NCBI RefSeq assembly: GCF_014267175.1
Contig: NZ_JACMTR010000002.1
Location: 124,001-188,000 of the forward strand
DNA: 64,000 nt
Origin: Pseudonocardia sp. C8
GTDB taxonomy: Bacteria; Actinomycetota; Actinomycetes; Mycobacteriales; Pseudonocardiaceae
Direction: 5' to 3'
This document shows, in pieces, positions 1 to 8,273 of this stretch. Position 1 is the first letter of the stretch. Each line of letters starts with the position of its first letter. The notes beneath the pieces were generated by a model, which did not search any database, had not been told where the DNA came from, and worked only from the letters and a program-made list of their open reading frames with translations. Both the position numbers and the translations under genes were made by a program.

Positions 1-25
1 GACCCCGCCAGGACGGACCACCCCG

Positions 26-1339
26 ATGACCAGCCACAGCACCCCGGCCGAGCCGGAAGTCCGGCCCGGCGACGAGCTCCCGGAGCGCACCGCCGAGGAG
101 CGGACCGCCGTCGTGATCCGGCTGGCCGTGGTCGCCGCCGCGGCGGTCCTGCTCGTGCTGCGCCCGCAGAGCGCGGCGGGCGGGCTCGGCGCCGCGGTGG
201 TGCTGGTCGCCGCCGGCGCGGTGTACGCGCTGGTCCTGGCCGCGGCGGCGACCTGGCGGGGCAGGCTGCCGGTCCGCCCGGCCGTCCTGACCGGGGTGGA
301 CGGCGCGCTCGCTGTCGTCGCCGTCGGCCTCACCGGCGGGATGGCGAGCCCGATGGTGGCGGCGCTGCCGCTGGTCGTCATCGCGATCGCGCTGCGCGGC
401 GGGTCCCGGGTCGGCCGGGTCGCCGCGGTCGTGCTCGGCGCCGGCTTCACCGTGGCCGGCCTGCTCGGCACCGACCCGGCGGTCGGGGTGGCCGACCGGC
501 TGCTGTCCGGGGTGTGGTGGACCGGGTTCCTGTTCGCGACCGCCGTCCTGGTCGGGGTGCTGGTCCGGCTGCTGGAACGCCAGCTCGCCGACATCGCGAC
601 CACCCGGGCCCGCGCGGAGAGCGAGCACGAGCGCTACCTGTCCGAGCGGGCGCTGCGCGATCGGATCGTGTCGGAGAGCCGGGCCCGGCTCGACGGTGCG
701 CGGGTGGTGCTGCACGAGTTCCGGACGCCGGTGGCGTCGCTGTCGGCGCTGTCCGCCGACCTGGCGGCCGAGCGGCTCACCGGGGACGCGGCCCGGACCG
801 CGTCGAAGCTGCTCGCCGACCACGCCGCACACCTGCAGGACATGCTCGACGGCCTGGCCGACCTCGCCGTCGCCGACGGCAGCCCGCTCGGCCGCAACCG
901 TCCCCGCCGGGTCCCGCTCGCCGATCTCGCCGAGGGTGTCCTCGACGCGGCCGGGATCGCCGCGCCCCGGCGCCGGGCCGTCGTCGAACCGGCGGACGCG
1001 GCCGTGCACTGCGACCCGCAGCGGCTGCGGCGACTGCTCACCAACCTCGCCGAGAACGCTGCCCGGCACAGCGGCGCCGAGCCCGTCGAGCTGTACCTGG
1101 CCCACGACGGCCGCACGCTGACCGCCGAGGTCGCCGACCGGGGGCCGGGCCTGCCCGCCGGCCAGGAGGGCGTGGTGACGGCGAAGGGTGTCGCGCTGGG
1201 CGAGCGGCGCGGCACCGCCGGCCTCGGGCTGTGGATCGCCGAGGCACTGGTCTCGGCGATGGACGGCGAGCTCACCCTGCTCCCGCGCGACGGCGGCGGG
1301 CTCACCGCCCGGCTGACCCTTCCGGTGCCACCGGCCTGA
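26..1339 (+). CDS. Membrane sensor histidine kinase
   Basis: Two-component sensor kinase of 437 residues. The N-terminal half carries about six hydrophobic membrane segments (roughly residues 28-190) with no sizeable extracellular domain, which suggests sensing within the membrane. A short linker leads to the dimerisation/phosphoacceptor box HEFRTP with the phosphorylatable His230. The ATPase domain follows, with an N box (NLAENAARHS), a G1 box (DRGPGLP) and a G2 box (GTAGLGLWIAEAL). The ATG at 26 has an AGGA-type ribosome site just upstream. No response regulator lies downstream; its partner may lie before the window. The signal is unknown. Confidence 0.87.
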   Translation: MTSHSTPAEPEVRPGDELPERTAEERTAVVIRLAVVAAAAVLLVLRPQSAAGGLGAAVVLVAAGAVYALVLAAAATWRGRLPVRPAVLTGVDGALAVVAVGLTGGMASPMVAALPLVVIAIALRGGSRVGRVAAVVLGAGFTVAGLLGTDPAVGVADRLLSGVWWTGFLFATAVLVGVLVRLLERQLADIATTRARAESEHERYLSERALRDRIVSESRARLDGARVVLHEFRTPVASLSALSADLAAERLTGDAARTASKLLADHAAHLQDMLDGLADLAVADGSPLGRNRPRRVPLADLAEGVLDAAGIAAPRRRAVVEPADAAVHCDPQRLRRLLTNLAENAARHSGAEPVELYLAHDGRTLTAEVADRGPGLPAGQEGVVTAKGVALGERRGTAGLGLWIAEALVSAMDGELTLLPRDGGGLTARLTLPVPPA

Positions 1340-1419
1340 CCGGCCGTGGCACCCGGGGGCCAGGCCTGGCGCGGGCGGCGGGTGTGCCGGGCGGCGCAGG
1401 CCGACCATGATGCTGCGCC

Positions 1420-2532
1420 ATGCGGACGACGGCAGCGGTGCTGTGGGAACCGGGCGGTAAGTGGGAGGTCGAGGAGGTCGAGCTCGACTCCCCGAACGCC
1501 GGGGAGGTGATGGTGGAGCTGACGGCCTCCGGGCTGTGCCACTCCGACGAACACCTCGTCACCGGCGACCTGCCGGCCGTGCTGCCGATGGTCGGCGGCC
1601 ACGAGGGCGCCGGACGCGTGGTCGAGGTCGGCCCGGGCGTCACCGAGGTGGCGGTCGGCGACCCGGTGGTGATGACGTTCCTGCCGTCCTGCGGCCGGTG
1701 CCCGTACTGCGCCAAGGGCCTGCCGAACCTGTGCAACGACGGCGCGGGTGCCACTCTCGGCCCGCAACTCGACGGAACCTACCGGTTCCGCGGCTCGGGC
1801 GGCGTCGAGATCGGGCAGATGTGCCTGCTCGGGACGTTCGCCGAGCACACCGTCGTCCCGGTGAGGTCCGTCGTGAAGATCGACGAGGGGTTCCCGCTGG
1901 ACCTGGCCGCGCTGGTCGGGTGCGGGGTCACGACCGGCTTCGGATCGGCGGTGCGCACCGCCGACCTGCGGGCCGGGGACTCGTGCGTGGTGATCGGGGT
2001 CGGTGGGATCGGCGCGAACGCCGTGCAGGGCGCCCGGGCGGCGGGCTGCCGCTACGTCGTGGCCGTCGACCCGGTCGAGCTCAAGCGGGAGCGGGCCCTG
2101 GAGCTCGGGGCCACGCACGTCGCCGCGAGCGTCGACGAGGCCTGGGAGATCACCAGCGAGCTGACCCGCGGCCAGCTGGCCGACGCCGCGATCCTCTGCA
2201 CCGGCGTCGCGATGGGGCAGGACCTGCAGCCGGCACTGCAGCTGGTGGGCAAGCGCGGCCGGGTGGTCGTGACCGCGCTGGCGCGGGCCGAGGAGGAGAC
2301 GGCGTCGCTGTCGCTGCTCGACCTCACGCTCTACGAGAAGCAGGTCCGGGGCGCGCTGTTCGGCAGCTCGGCCGCGCAGCACGACGTGCCGCGGTTGCTG
2401 GAGATGCACAACCTCGGCCGGCTCAAGCTCCGTGAGCTGATCACCAAGGAGTACTCGCTCGATCAGGTCAACGACGGTTACGCGGACATGCGCGCCGGGC
2501 GCAACATCAGGGGTCTGATCCGCTACCGGTAG
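1420..2532 (+). CDS. NDMA-dependent zinc alcohol dehydrogenase
   Basis: Medium-chain dehydrogenase/reductase of 370 residues. Catalytic-zinc ligands are visible as Cys40 (GLCHSDEH) and His61 (GGHEGAG). The structural-zinc cysteines 91, 94, 97 and 105 sit in CGRCPYC...NLC. The nucleotide-binding glycine motif is GVGGIGANAVQGA. Overall pattern and length match the actinobacterial NDMA-dependent alcohol dehydrogenase group, whose members hold NAD(H) tightly and pass electrons to a carrier. The group assignment rests on remembered motifs. It lies 28 bases upstream of the R2lox gene on the same strand, so the two oxidative enzymes may be co-transcribed. Substrate unknown. Confidence 0.88.
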   Translation: MRTTAAVLWEPGGKWEVEEVELDSPNAGEVMVELTASGLCHSDEHLVTGDLPAVLPMVGGHEGAGRVVEVGPGVTEVAVGDPVVMTFLPSCGRCPYCAKGLPNLCNDGAGATLGPQLDGTYRFRGSGGVEIGQMCLLGTFAEHTVVPVRSVVKIDEGFPLDLAALVGCGVTTGFGSAVRTADLRAGDSCVVIGVGGIGANAVQGARAAGCRYVVAVDPVELKRERALELGATHVAASVDEAWEITSELTRGQLADAAILCTGVAMGQDLQPALQLVGKRGRVVVTALARAEEETASLSLLDLTLYEKQVRGALFGSSAAQHDVPRLLEMHNLGRLKLRELITKEYSLDQVNDGYADMRAGRNIRGLIRYR

Positions 2533-2560
2533 CGCACGGCGACGGCAAGGGGGCCGCACG

Positions 2561-3544
2561 GTGAGCACGACCAGCACGCGCACCATCGAACACGGCAGGA
2601 GGGACGGGTTCGCCTCGCTCTCCGCGGGCCGGCTCCGCGCCGACTCGTTCCCGATGCGGCTGTTCCGGAAGGGCAACGCGAAGCACTGGGATCCGGCGTC
2701 GATCGACTTCACGCAGGACGCGGCGGACTTCGCGGCGATGACCGACGACGAACGCTGGCAGACCTGCGCGCTGGCCGCCCAGTTCCTGGCCGGCGAGGAG
2801 TCGGTGACCCAGGACCTGCAGCCGTTCGTGGCGGCGATGGCCGCCGAGGGCCGGCTCGCCGACGAGATGTACCTGACCCAGTTCGTCTACGAGGAGGCCA
2901 AGCACACCCAGGCGTTCCGGCTGTGGTTCGACGCCGTCGGGATGACCGGCGACCTCCACTCCTACATCGAGCACAACGAGCACTACCTGGAGATCTTCAC
3001 CCGGGCGCTGCCGGAGAGCCTGTACGCACTGGCCGACGACCCCGGCCCGGCCAACCAGATCCGGGCGTCGGTGACCTACAACCACATCGTCGAGGGCACG
3101 CTCGCGCTCACCGGCTACTTCGCCTGGCACAAGATCTGCGCCGAGCGCGGCATCCTCCCCGGCATGCAGCAGGTCATCAAGCACATCGGCGACGACGAAC
3201 GCCGGCACATGGCCTGGGGCACCTTCACCTGCCGCCGGCACGTCGCCGCCGACGACGCCCTGTGGGACGTCGTCGACGGCCGGATGCAGGAGCTGATGGT
3301 GCCTGCGATGGGGGTCGTGACCGGCACGATCGACCGCTGGCCGGAGGGGCAGGTGCCGTTCGGGATCGACCTGAACGAGCTCGCCGAGTACGCGATGGAC
3401 AAGCTCGGGCGGCGGCTGGGCGCGATCGAGTCGGCCCGGGGTGCGGACCTGCGCGCGATCGACGCCGACGCCGAGCCCGAGCAGCTGGAGGAGCGGTTCC
3501 ACGCCGAGGACCAGCGCGTCCTCGCGGCGGCGGCCGCGGGTTGA
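2561..3544 (+). CDS. R2-like ligand-binding oxidase (R2lox)
   Basis: Ferritin-like dimetal oxidase of 327 residues, related to the ribonucleotide reductase R2 subunit but not expected to make deoxynucleotides. All six metal ligands of the R2lox family can be located: Glu79, Glu112, His115, Glu178, Glu213 and His216. The Val82/Tyr173 pair is also present; in M. tuberculosis R2lox (Rv0233) the equivalent Val71 and Tyr162 form an ether cross-link, and the offset of 11 residues holds across every ligand. The family assembles a Mn/Fe cofactor and binds a fatty acid. GTG start with an AAGGGGG ribosome site about 8 bases upstream. A DUF2236 oxygenase gene follows after 10 bases. Confidence 0.93.
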   Translation: MSTTSTRTIEHGRRDGFASLSAGRLRADSFPMRLFRKGNAKHWDPASIDFTQDAADFAAMTDDERWQTCALAAQFLAGEESVTQDLQPFVAAMAAEGRLADEMYLTQFVYEEAKHTQAFRLWFDAVGMTGDLHSYIEHNEHYLEIFTRALPESLYALADDPGPANQIRASVTYNHIVEGTLALTGYFAWHKICAERGILPGMQQVIKHIGDDERRHMAWGTFTCRRHVAADDALWDVVDGRMQELMVPAMGVVTGTIDRWPEGQVPFGIDLNELAEYAMDKLGRRLGAIESARGADLRAIDADAEPEQLEERFHAEDQRVLAAAAAG

Positions 3545-3554
3545 GGAGGGCACC

Positions 3555-4469
3555 GTGCTGCGCACCCCGGCCGGCCGGTACGACCGGCGTGACGAGCTCG
3601 CCGCGATGGACCCGGAGACGTCCTACGTCGAGATCTACCGGGCCCTCGCCGGCCTGGAGTTCCCGTGGGACATCCAGCAGGCGCTGTCGCTGGCGCTGTT
3701 CCGGACCTACGCGGTGCCGTCGATCGGGCGGCTGCTCGCGGAGACCGGCGAGTTCACCCGGCGCACCCAGAAGCGGTACGACGACACGGGACTGATCCTC
3801 GACGCGGTGCTCGTGCACGGCTTCGAGCACGTCGAGGGCCGGGCGGCGATCCGCCGGATGAACCAGATGCACCGGTCCTACGACATCGCGAACGACGACA
3901 TGCGCTACGTCCTCGCCACGTTCGTGGCGACCCCGCTGCGCTGGGTGGACCGGTGGGGATGGCGGCCGCACACCGAGGTCGAGCGGGTCGCCACCGCCAA
4001 CTACTACCGGCAGCTCGGCGGGCACATGGGGATCCGCGGGATCCCGGCGACCTGGCAGGAGTTCTGCGAGCTGCTCGACTCCTACGAGGCCCGGCACTTC
4101 GGCTACGAGCCGGGCGGGCGCGCGGTCGCCGACGCCACACTGGACCTGGCGACCACGTTCCCGCCGAACCATCGGGCGCCGAAGGCGGTGAGCCGGGAGT
4201 TCCTGCTCGCCCTGATGGACGAGCACCTGCTCGACGCGCTCGGCTACCGGGTCCCGCCGCGGCCGGTCCGGGCGCTGGCGGACGCGATGTTGCGGGCACG
4301 GGCGGCGGTCGTGCGGCGGATGCCGGTGCGGACCGAGCCGTTCTCGCTGCCGGCGTCGCCGAGCATCCGCAGCTATCCGGAGGGCTACGACGTCCGTGAA
4401 CTGGGGACGTTCCCGGCCTGCCCGGTCCGCCACGGCGGCGGGGACACCGGAGACGAGACCGCGGTCTGA
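3555..4469 (+). CDS. MpaB-family oxygenase (DUF2236)
   Basis: Protein of 304 residues from the GTG at 3555, chosen because GAGGAGGG lies just before it and starts only 10 bases after the R2lox stop; the reading frame is open further upstream but overlaps R2lox. The pattern YAVPSIGRLLAETGEF, RTQKRYDDT, the run RRMNQMHRSYDIANDDM and a later FPPNHR are typical of the DUF2236/MpaB group, which includes the fungal mycophenolic acid cleavage enzyme and rubber oxygenase (Lcp) relatives. Those are haem-dependent oxygenases; the histidines in this stretch are candidate haem ligands. Tight coupling to R2lox suggests a shared lipid or terpenoid oxidation pathway (inference). Confidence 0.82.
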   Translation: MLRTPAGRYDRRDELAAMDPETSYVEIYRALAGLEFPWDIQQALSLALFRTYAVPSIGRLLAETGEFTRRTQKRYDDTGLILDAVLVHGFEHVEGRAAIRRMNQMHRSYDIANDDMRYVLATFVATPLRWVDRWGWRPHTEVERVATANYYRQLGGHMGIRGIPATWQEFCELLDSYEARHFGYEPGGRAVADATLDLATTFPPNHRAPKAVSREFLLALMDEHLLDALGYRVPPRPVRALADAMLRARAAVVRRMPVRTEPFSLPASPSIRSYPEGYDVRELGTFPACPVRHGGGDTGDETAV

Positions 4470-4670
4470 CGCCCGCCACGGCCCCGCCACTGTGCAGGCG
4501 TGCGGTCGGCGGGCGGGCCAGGACGGCTCATCGGTGAGCTGTTCACGTCCCTGGTTCCTTTCGATCGTGGGGGCCCGCGGCCGGTCGTGCGGTCGCGTGG
4601 CGCTCGCCGACCGGGGGGTGTCGGCGAGTGCCGGCGCGGTCCGGCGTGCCGGTGGTGACGGCTGTCGAGG

Positions 4671-7022
4671 TCAGAACGGTGGCGGCTCGTCGTCCGGCTT
4701 CGTTTGCGGTTTCGGTGGTGGTGGCAGGGGCGGGTTGGTCGCCGGGCGCCGCAGCAGCGGTGTGTCGTGCTTCCGCAGGTCCCGGTCGACTTCGGCGGCG
4801 CTCTGCTCGCCCGGCTGCTCGTGCTCCTGCGACTCGGGCGCGGTCGGCTCGGGGTCGGGGAGGTCGGGGCGGACGGGTTCGCCGCGGGTGCGGTAGGTGC
4901 GTCCCAGGGGGCTGGTCCAGCAGAACCGGGCGGGTTGGGGTTGGGTCAGGGTCCAGCCGCGGTGTTTGTCGGTGTGGTGGCGGCCGCAGCAGGGTCCGAT
5001 GTTGGCCGGCACGGTGGGTCCGCCGTGGTCGTGGTCGGTGGTGTGGTCGAGTTCGGAGCGTCGGGCCGGGCGGGTGCAGCCGGGGCCGATGCAGGTGCGG
5101 TCGCGGACGTGGATGTGGGTGGCCAGTGGTCCGCGGGCGAATCGGGCGGTGGGGTCGGCGTCGAGTCGGGCGTGCCGGGTGTCGCGGTCGGCCCAGGCGT
5201 GGGCGATCTCGGCGAGCAGTGGGTGCCAGTCGGCCAGTTGGGGGTCGGTGGCGTAGCGGTCGAGTTCGTCGAGGCTGATGTGGAGTTCGACGACTCCGCC
5301 GCGCACCGGCGGCGCACCGGGCGGGGCGCCGGGCGGGTTCGGCGAGTTGGAGCGGTTCGGCGTGCCCGGCATACCCGGCGCACCCGGCGCACCCGGCGCA
5401 CCCGGTGTGTCCGGTGTGTCCGGAGTCCTCGGTGTCTGCGGCGCGCCCGGTGGTTTCGGGCCGTTCCGGTCGTTCGGGACGCGGGTGCGGGGGCGGCGGC
5501 GCAACGGCCCGGCCAGCAGCAGGTAGCCGTCCGGGTCGGTGATGGCGAAGATCCAGCGGGCGCCGCGGCGTTGGGTGGTGGCGGCGATGCGGGCGGTGTG
5601 GGCGGTGATCGGGCCGAGGCCGGGGATGTCGCCGGGGCGGTCGTCGCGGCCGGCCAGGGTGCCGAGTCCGACGCGGAGTTCGATGCCTTCGCGGGTGGCG
5701 ACCCGGTCGTGCGCCCACCGGTCGGTGGCCGCCCGGTCCTGGGGCGGTCGATCTCCGGTGGGCCGGTCCCCGGCCGGGCCGGTCGACGGTCCGCCGGCAG
5801 GGCGCGAGCCGGTCCCGGCCCGAGGGCCGGTTCCGGTGCCGGTCTTGGTGGCGGGGTCGGTGCTGGTGGCGGGTCCGGGTCCGGTGTCACGTCCGGTGGG
5901 GTCACCGTCAGCAGAGTCGCCGGGACCGGAGTCGGAGCGGGCGGTCGAGTGGACGTCCGCTTCGGAGCAGCCGTCGGAGTCGGCATCCGAGTCGATCTCG
6001 GTGGCCGAGTCGACGTTCGCCTCGGTGCCGGACGCGGTGTCAGCGGCCTCGAAGCCGGACTCGCCCGCGCCGACCTCGCCGGTGTCGGACTCGCCGGTGT
6101 CGGACTCACCGGTGTCGGACTCGCCGGTGCTGGTGTCGGCGGTGCTGGTGTCGGTGGGCTGGCCTTCCGGGCGTGGGCAGGCCAGGAGCCGGTCGATGAT
6201 CTCGGCCTCGGTCAGGCCGTGGAAGGCGCCGTCGAGCATCCCCAGGTACAGGTCCGTGCTGATCTGGGCCAGGGTGCCGGGGTGTCCGGCCCGCCGGCAG
6301 GCGGCGGCCAGCCGGTCCAGGCGGGCGGCTGCGGCGGCGGCCTCGTCGGCGGGTAGTCCGGTGCCGGTCAGGGTGGCGGTGCCGGTGTGCGGGTCCAGGT
6401 AGAGCGCCAGGCCGCGGGCTTGCACGGCGCGCTGGTAGCGGCGCCGGCGCAGGGCGGGGTTCAGGTGCAGCAGGGCCCGGTAGAGCCGGTCGCGCAGCTG
6501 GGCGGTGGTCCACCCCGGTGCCTGGGGCAGGAACCGGTCGCACAGCTTCCGGGCCTGCTCGTCGGTGAGGTCCCCGGTGCCGGGGTCGAGGTGGTCGACC
6601 AGCACCCGGGCCTTGGCCAGGTCGATCCGACCCTCCTCGAGCGCGGTGAACACCCACGGCAGCCGCTGGCACAGGGTGGTGGCGAACCCGAGCTCGCGTT
6701 CGGCGCGGGCCCGGGTCCAGGTCAGCCCGGCGGCGATCTCCCCGGCGGCCCAGTCGAACTGGTCTTCCGAGCGCACAACGGCCTCGGCCCGGGCGGCGGT
6801 GTTCTCGGGCAGGTCGGCCAGCGCGGCCGCGTGGCTGATCTCCACCAGCCCGGCGTAGAACCCGGCGTGTTCGTGGGCGAGCTGGCGGTCGCGGGCCTGC
6901 AGTACCTCGACCAGGCGGTCGTTGGGCAGCTTCTCCCACGGTAGTTCGGCCAGGGTGGTGGCGAGTTCCGGGCCGGGCGGCAATCCTGCTGCCCGGTCGA
7001 TCAGCTCCAGCACCTCGGCCAT
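4671..7022 (-). CDS. DUF222/HNH endonuclease protein (13E12-like) with low-complexity inserts
   Basis: Protein of 783 residues. The N-terminal ~270 residues form a DUF222 domain (EDQFDWAAGEIAAGLTWTRARAE is its hallmark region). The C-terminal part has an HNH nuclease motif with zinc-binding CIGPGC, the catalytic His660 in SELDHTTDHDH, and CCGRHH. Between them lie two low-complexity stretches: an acidic part built from a five-residue SDTGE repeat (15-base tandem repeat near 6060-6130) and a collagen-like PGAPGAPG stretch near 5340-5430. This family corresponds to the REP13E12 genes of mycobacteria, usually multicopy and of unclear function. The ATG at 7022 has no ribosome site, so translation may be leaderless. 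Confidence 0.88.
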   Translation of the reverse strand: MAEVLELIDRAAGLPPGPELATTLAELPWEKLPNDRLVEVLQARDRQLAHEHAGFYAGLVEISHAAALADLPENTAARAEAVVRSEDQFDWAAGEIAAGLTWTRARAERELGFATTLCQRLPWVFTALEEGRIDLAKARVLVDHLDPGTGDLTDEQARKLCDRFLPQAPGWTTAQLRDRLYRALLHLNPALRRRRYQRAVQARGLALYLDPHTGTATLTGTGLPADEAAAAAARLDRLAAACRRAGHPGTLAQISTDLYLGMLDGAFHGLTEAEIIDRLLACPRPEGQPTDTSTADTSTGESDTGESDTGESDTGEVGAGESGFEAADTASGTEANVDSATEIDSDADSDGCSEADVHSTARSDSGPGDSADGDPTGRDTGPGPATSTDPATKTGTGTGPRAGTGSRPAGGPSTGPAGDRPTGDRPPQDRAATDRWAHDRVATREGIELRVGLGTLAGRDDRPGDIPGLGPITAHTARIAATTQRRGARWIFAITDPDGYLLLAGPLRRRPRTRVPNDRNGPKPPGAPQTPRTPDTPDTPGAPGAPGAPGMPGTPNRSNSPNPPGAPPGAPPVRGGVVELHISLDELDRYATDPQLADWHPLLAEIAHAWADRDTRHARLDADPTARFARGPLATHIHVRDRTCIGPGCTRPARRSELDHTTDHDHGGPTVPANIGPCCGRHHTDKHRGWTLTQPQPARFCWTSPLGRTYRTRGEPVRPDLPDPEPTAPESQEHEQPGEQSAAEVDRDLRKHDTPLLRRPATNPPLPPPPKPQTKPDDEPPPF

Positions 7023-7025
7023 GAA

Positions 7026-7041
7026 TCGAACATACGTGCGG
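7026..7041 (-). promoter_or_regulatory. Possible SOS-box-like site and leaderless promoter of the DUF222 gene
   Basis: TCGAAC (7026-7031), a 4-base spacer and GTGCGG (7036-7041). The first half matches the actinobacterial LexA consensus TCGAAC-N4-GTTCGA; the second is only partial. Read on the minus strand the same bases give TATGTT six bases before the ATG, a plausible -10 for a leaderless transcript. LexA control of some 13E12 genes is known in M. tuberculosis; extending it here is inference. Confidence 0.35.
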
Positions 7042-7323
7042 CCCCTGACAAGACCGGGTCGTGATGCACCCCTCCGCGCAAGTTCACTCGGACGGCCCAG
7101 CCGATGGCGGTCGCAGTCGGCTGTGTTCAGCGATCACAGCGCGGCGCTCCCGTGGTTGCGCGAGGCCCCGGAGTCGCGCCGGCCCGGACGGTGCCACCTC
7201 GGTCGCCCCTGAGCTGCGTCTCGGCGGCGAAGGAGCGGGCGCCAGGCACGGGTCGCGCAGGCGCGTCGGGTCGGAGGGGGCGTCGCGACCCCACGCTCCC
7301 TTCCGGGCAGCACGCGCTGTCCA
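7042..7323. other. Intergenic region, no gene seen
   Basis: Gap between the divergent DUF222 and tetR genes. An open frame runs through part of it in phase with tetR, but that extension has no helix-turn-helix features or ribosome site and is treated as non-coding. No clear -35/-10 pair was found. Confidence 0.5.
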
Positions 7324-7340
7324 TAACGTAGAGTACGTTA
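7324..7340. promoter_or_regulatory. Perfect 17-bp inverted repeat, probable TetR operator (tetR copy)
   Basis: TAACGTA-GAG-TACGTTA, a perfect 7-base inverted repeat about 35 bases before the tetR start. A related site with the same half-site spacing lies before the mce ATPase gene at 8111-8127. TetR-family regulators normally bind such palindromes next to their own gene, so autoregulation is likely. Confidence 0.7.
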
Positions 7341-7375
7341 CTGATCATCGGGCGGAAGCCGGGAACGGGGTGCGC

Positions 7376-7948
7376 ATGGCCAGGAGAGCGGGCCGCCAGG
7401 TGGCCGCCGAGCAGTACTTCGCGTCCGCAATGACCATCCTCGGCCGAGACGGGGCCGCCGGGCTGAAGATCGGCCCGCTGTGCCGATCGCTGGGCGTGAC
7501 CAGTGGATCCTTCTACCACCACTTCGGCAGCTGGGCCGGCTTCGTGCGTGGGCTGTTGCAGCACTGGGAGGACGAGCAGACCGGCCGCGTCGTCGAGCTG
7601 GCCCGCGCGACCTCGGACCCGCTCGAACGGCTGCGGGTGGTGCGGCGGCTGGCCGTGGAGCTGCACCACGGGGCCGAGGTGGCGATCCGGGCCTGGGCCC
7701 AGCTCGACCCGGAGGTGGGCCGGGCGCAGTCCCGGGTGGACGTCCAGCGCCGGATCGCGCTCGAGCAGGTGATCGGCGATCTCGTCGCGAGCCGGGAGGA
7801 CGCCCACCGGCTTGCCGTGCTCGGCTACTCCCTGCTCGTCGGGTTCCAGCAGACCTGCAGCCCGGGGGATCGTGAGCTGCTGGGGCGGATGTTCGACGAC
7901 TTCCAGGGGCTCGTGCTGGCGCATGCTGCCCCGCACGGCACGCGGTGA
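7376..7948 (+). CDS. TetR-family transcriptional regulator, likely controlling the mce operon
   Basis: Protein of 190 residues from the ATG at 7376. The DNA-binding domain is clear: the recognition region LCRSLGVTSGSFYHHFGSWAGFVRGLL (residues 37-63) is the standard TetR helix-turn-helix. The C-terminal ligand domain is generic (ELHHGAEVAIRAWAQLDPEVGRA). The frame is open further upstream, but this start follows the inverted repeat and gives a normal family length. It is the first gene before the mce operon, on the same strand, and both have similar palindromes upstream. Ligand unknown; a lipid or acyl-CoA would fit the neighbour. Confidence 0.88.
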   Translation: MARRAGRQVAAEQYFASAMTILGRDGAAGLKIGPLCRSLGVTSGSFYHHFGSWAGFVRGLLQHWEDEQTGRVVELARATSDPLERLRVVRRLAVELHHGAEVAIRAWAQLDPEVGRAQSRVDVQRRIALEQVIGDLVASREDAHRLAVLGYSLLVGFQQTCSPGDRELLGRMFDDFQGLVLAHAAPHGTR

Positions 7949-7950
7949 CG

Positions 7951-7964
7951 CACCCGATCGGGTG
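7951..7964. terminator. Short palindrome after tetR
   Basis: CACCCGATCGGGTG is a perfect 14-base palindrome three bases after the tetR stop. It could be a weak terminator; there is no T-tract and the stem is short. Confidence 0.3.
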
Positions 7965-8110
7965 ATGCTCCGGCCGGGTGCCCGCATCCCGGCCATCCTC
8001 GGTAGGAGCCACGCGCATAAGGCCGTTCGGCGTAGCGTCCTGCACGAACGGCACCAACTGTTACCCACGGTCCGCCACATCGGGTCCGGAGCCGGTACGC
8101 ACGGTGAACA

Positions 8111-8127
8111 CAACGTAGGTCACGTTA
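8111..8127. promoter_or_regulatory. Imperfect inverted repeat, probable TetR operator (mce copy)
   Basis: CAACGTAGGTCACGTTA matches the site before tetR (7324-7340) at 13 of 17 positions. The outer halves AACGT and ACGTT are identical, with the same spacing. It lies about 147 bases before the GTG of the mce ATPase gene, in a 325-base gap that holds no gene. Confidence 0.6.
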
Positions 8128-8273
8128 CGGAGACCTCGGTCGTCGATCCCGTACCTTCAAGTAACCCCTCGTGGTCCGGCTCGTTGTGCCGTTCAGCACC
8201 GACGAGTGGCCGGCGCTCCCCGCACCCCCGGCCTCCGGTGTCGATCGATCGGCGATGCGCGAGGAGGCGACAC

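Noticed and set aside
634..2712. A 692-codon minus-strand frame across the kinase and dehydrogenase genes
   Set aside because: Antisense shadow of two well-supported genes.
7061..7375. N-terminal extension of the tetR product by about 105 residues
   Set aside because: The extension runs through the operator, lacks a ribosome site and would be atypical for TetR proteins.
8111..8127. KstR (cholesterol regulon) operator before the mce operon
   Set aside because: The AACGT/ACGTT halves are separated by five bases, unlike the compact KstR site, and the same site precedes the local tetR.
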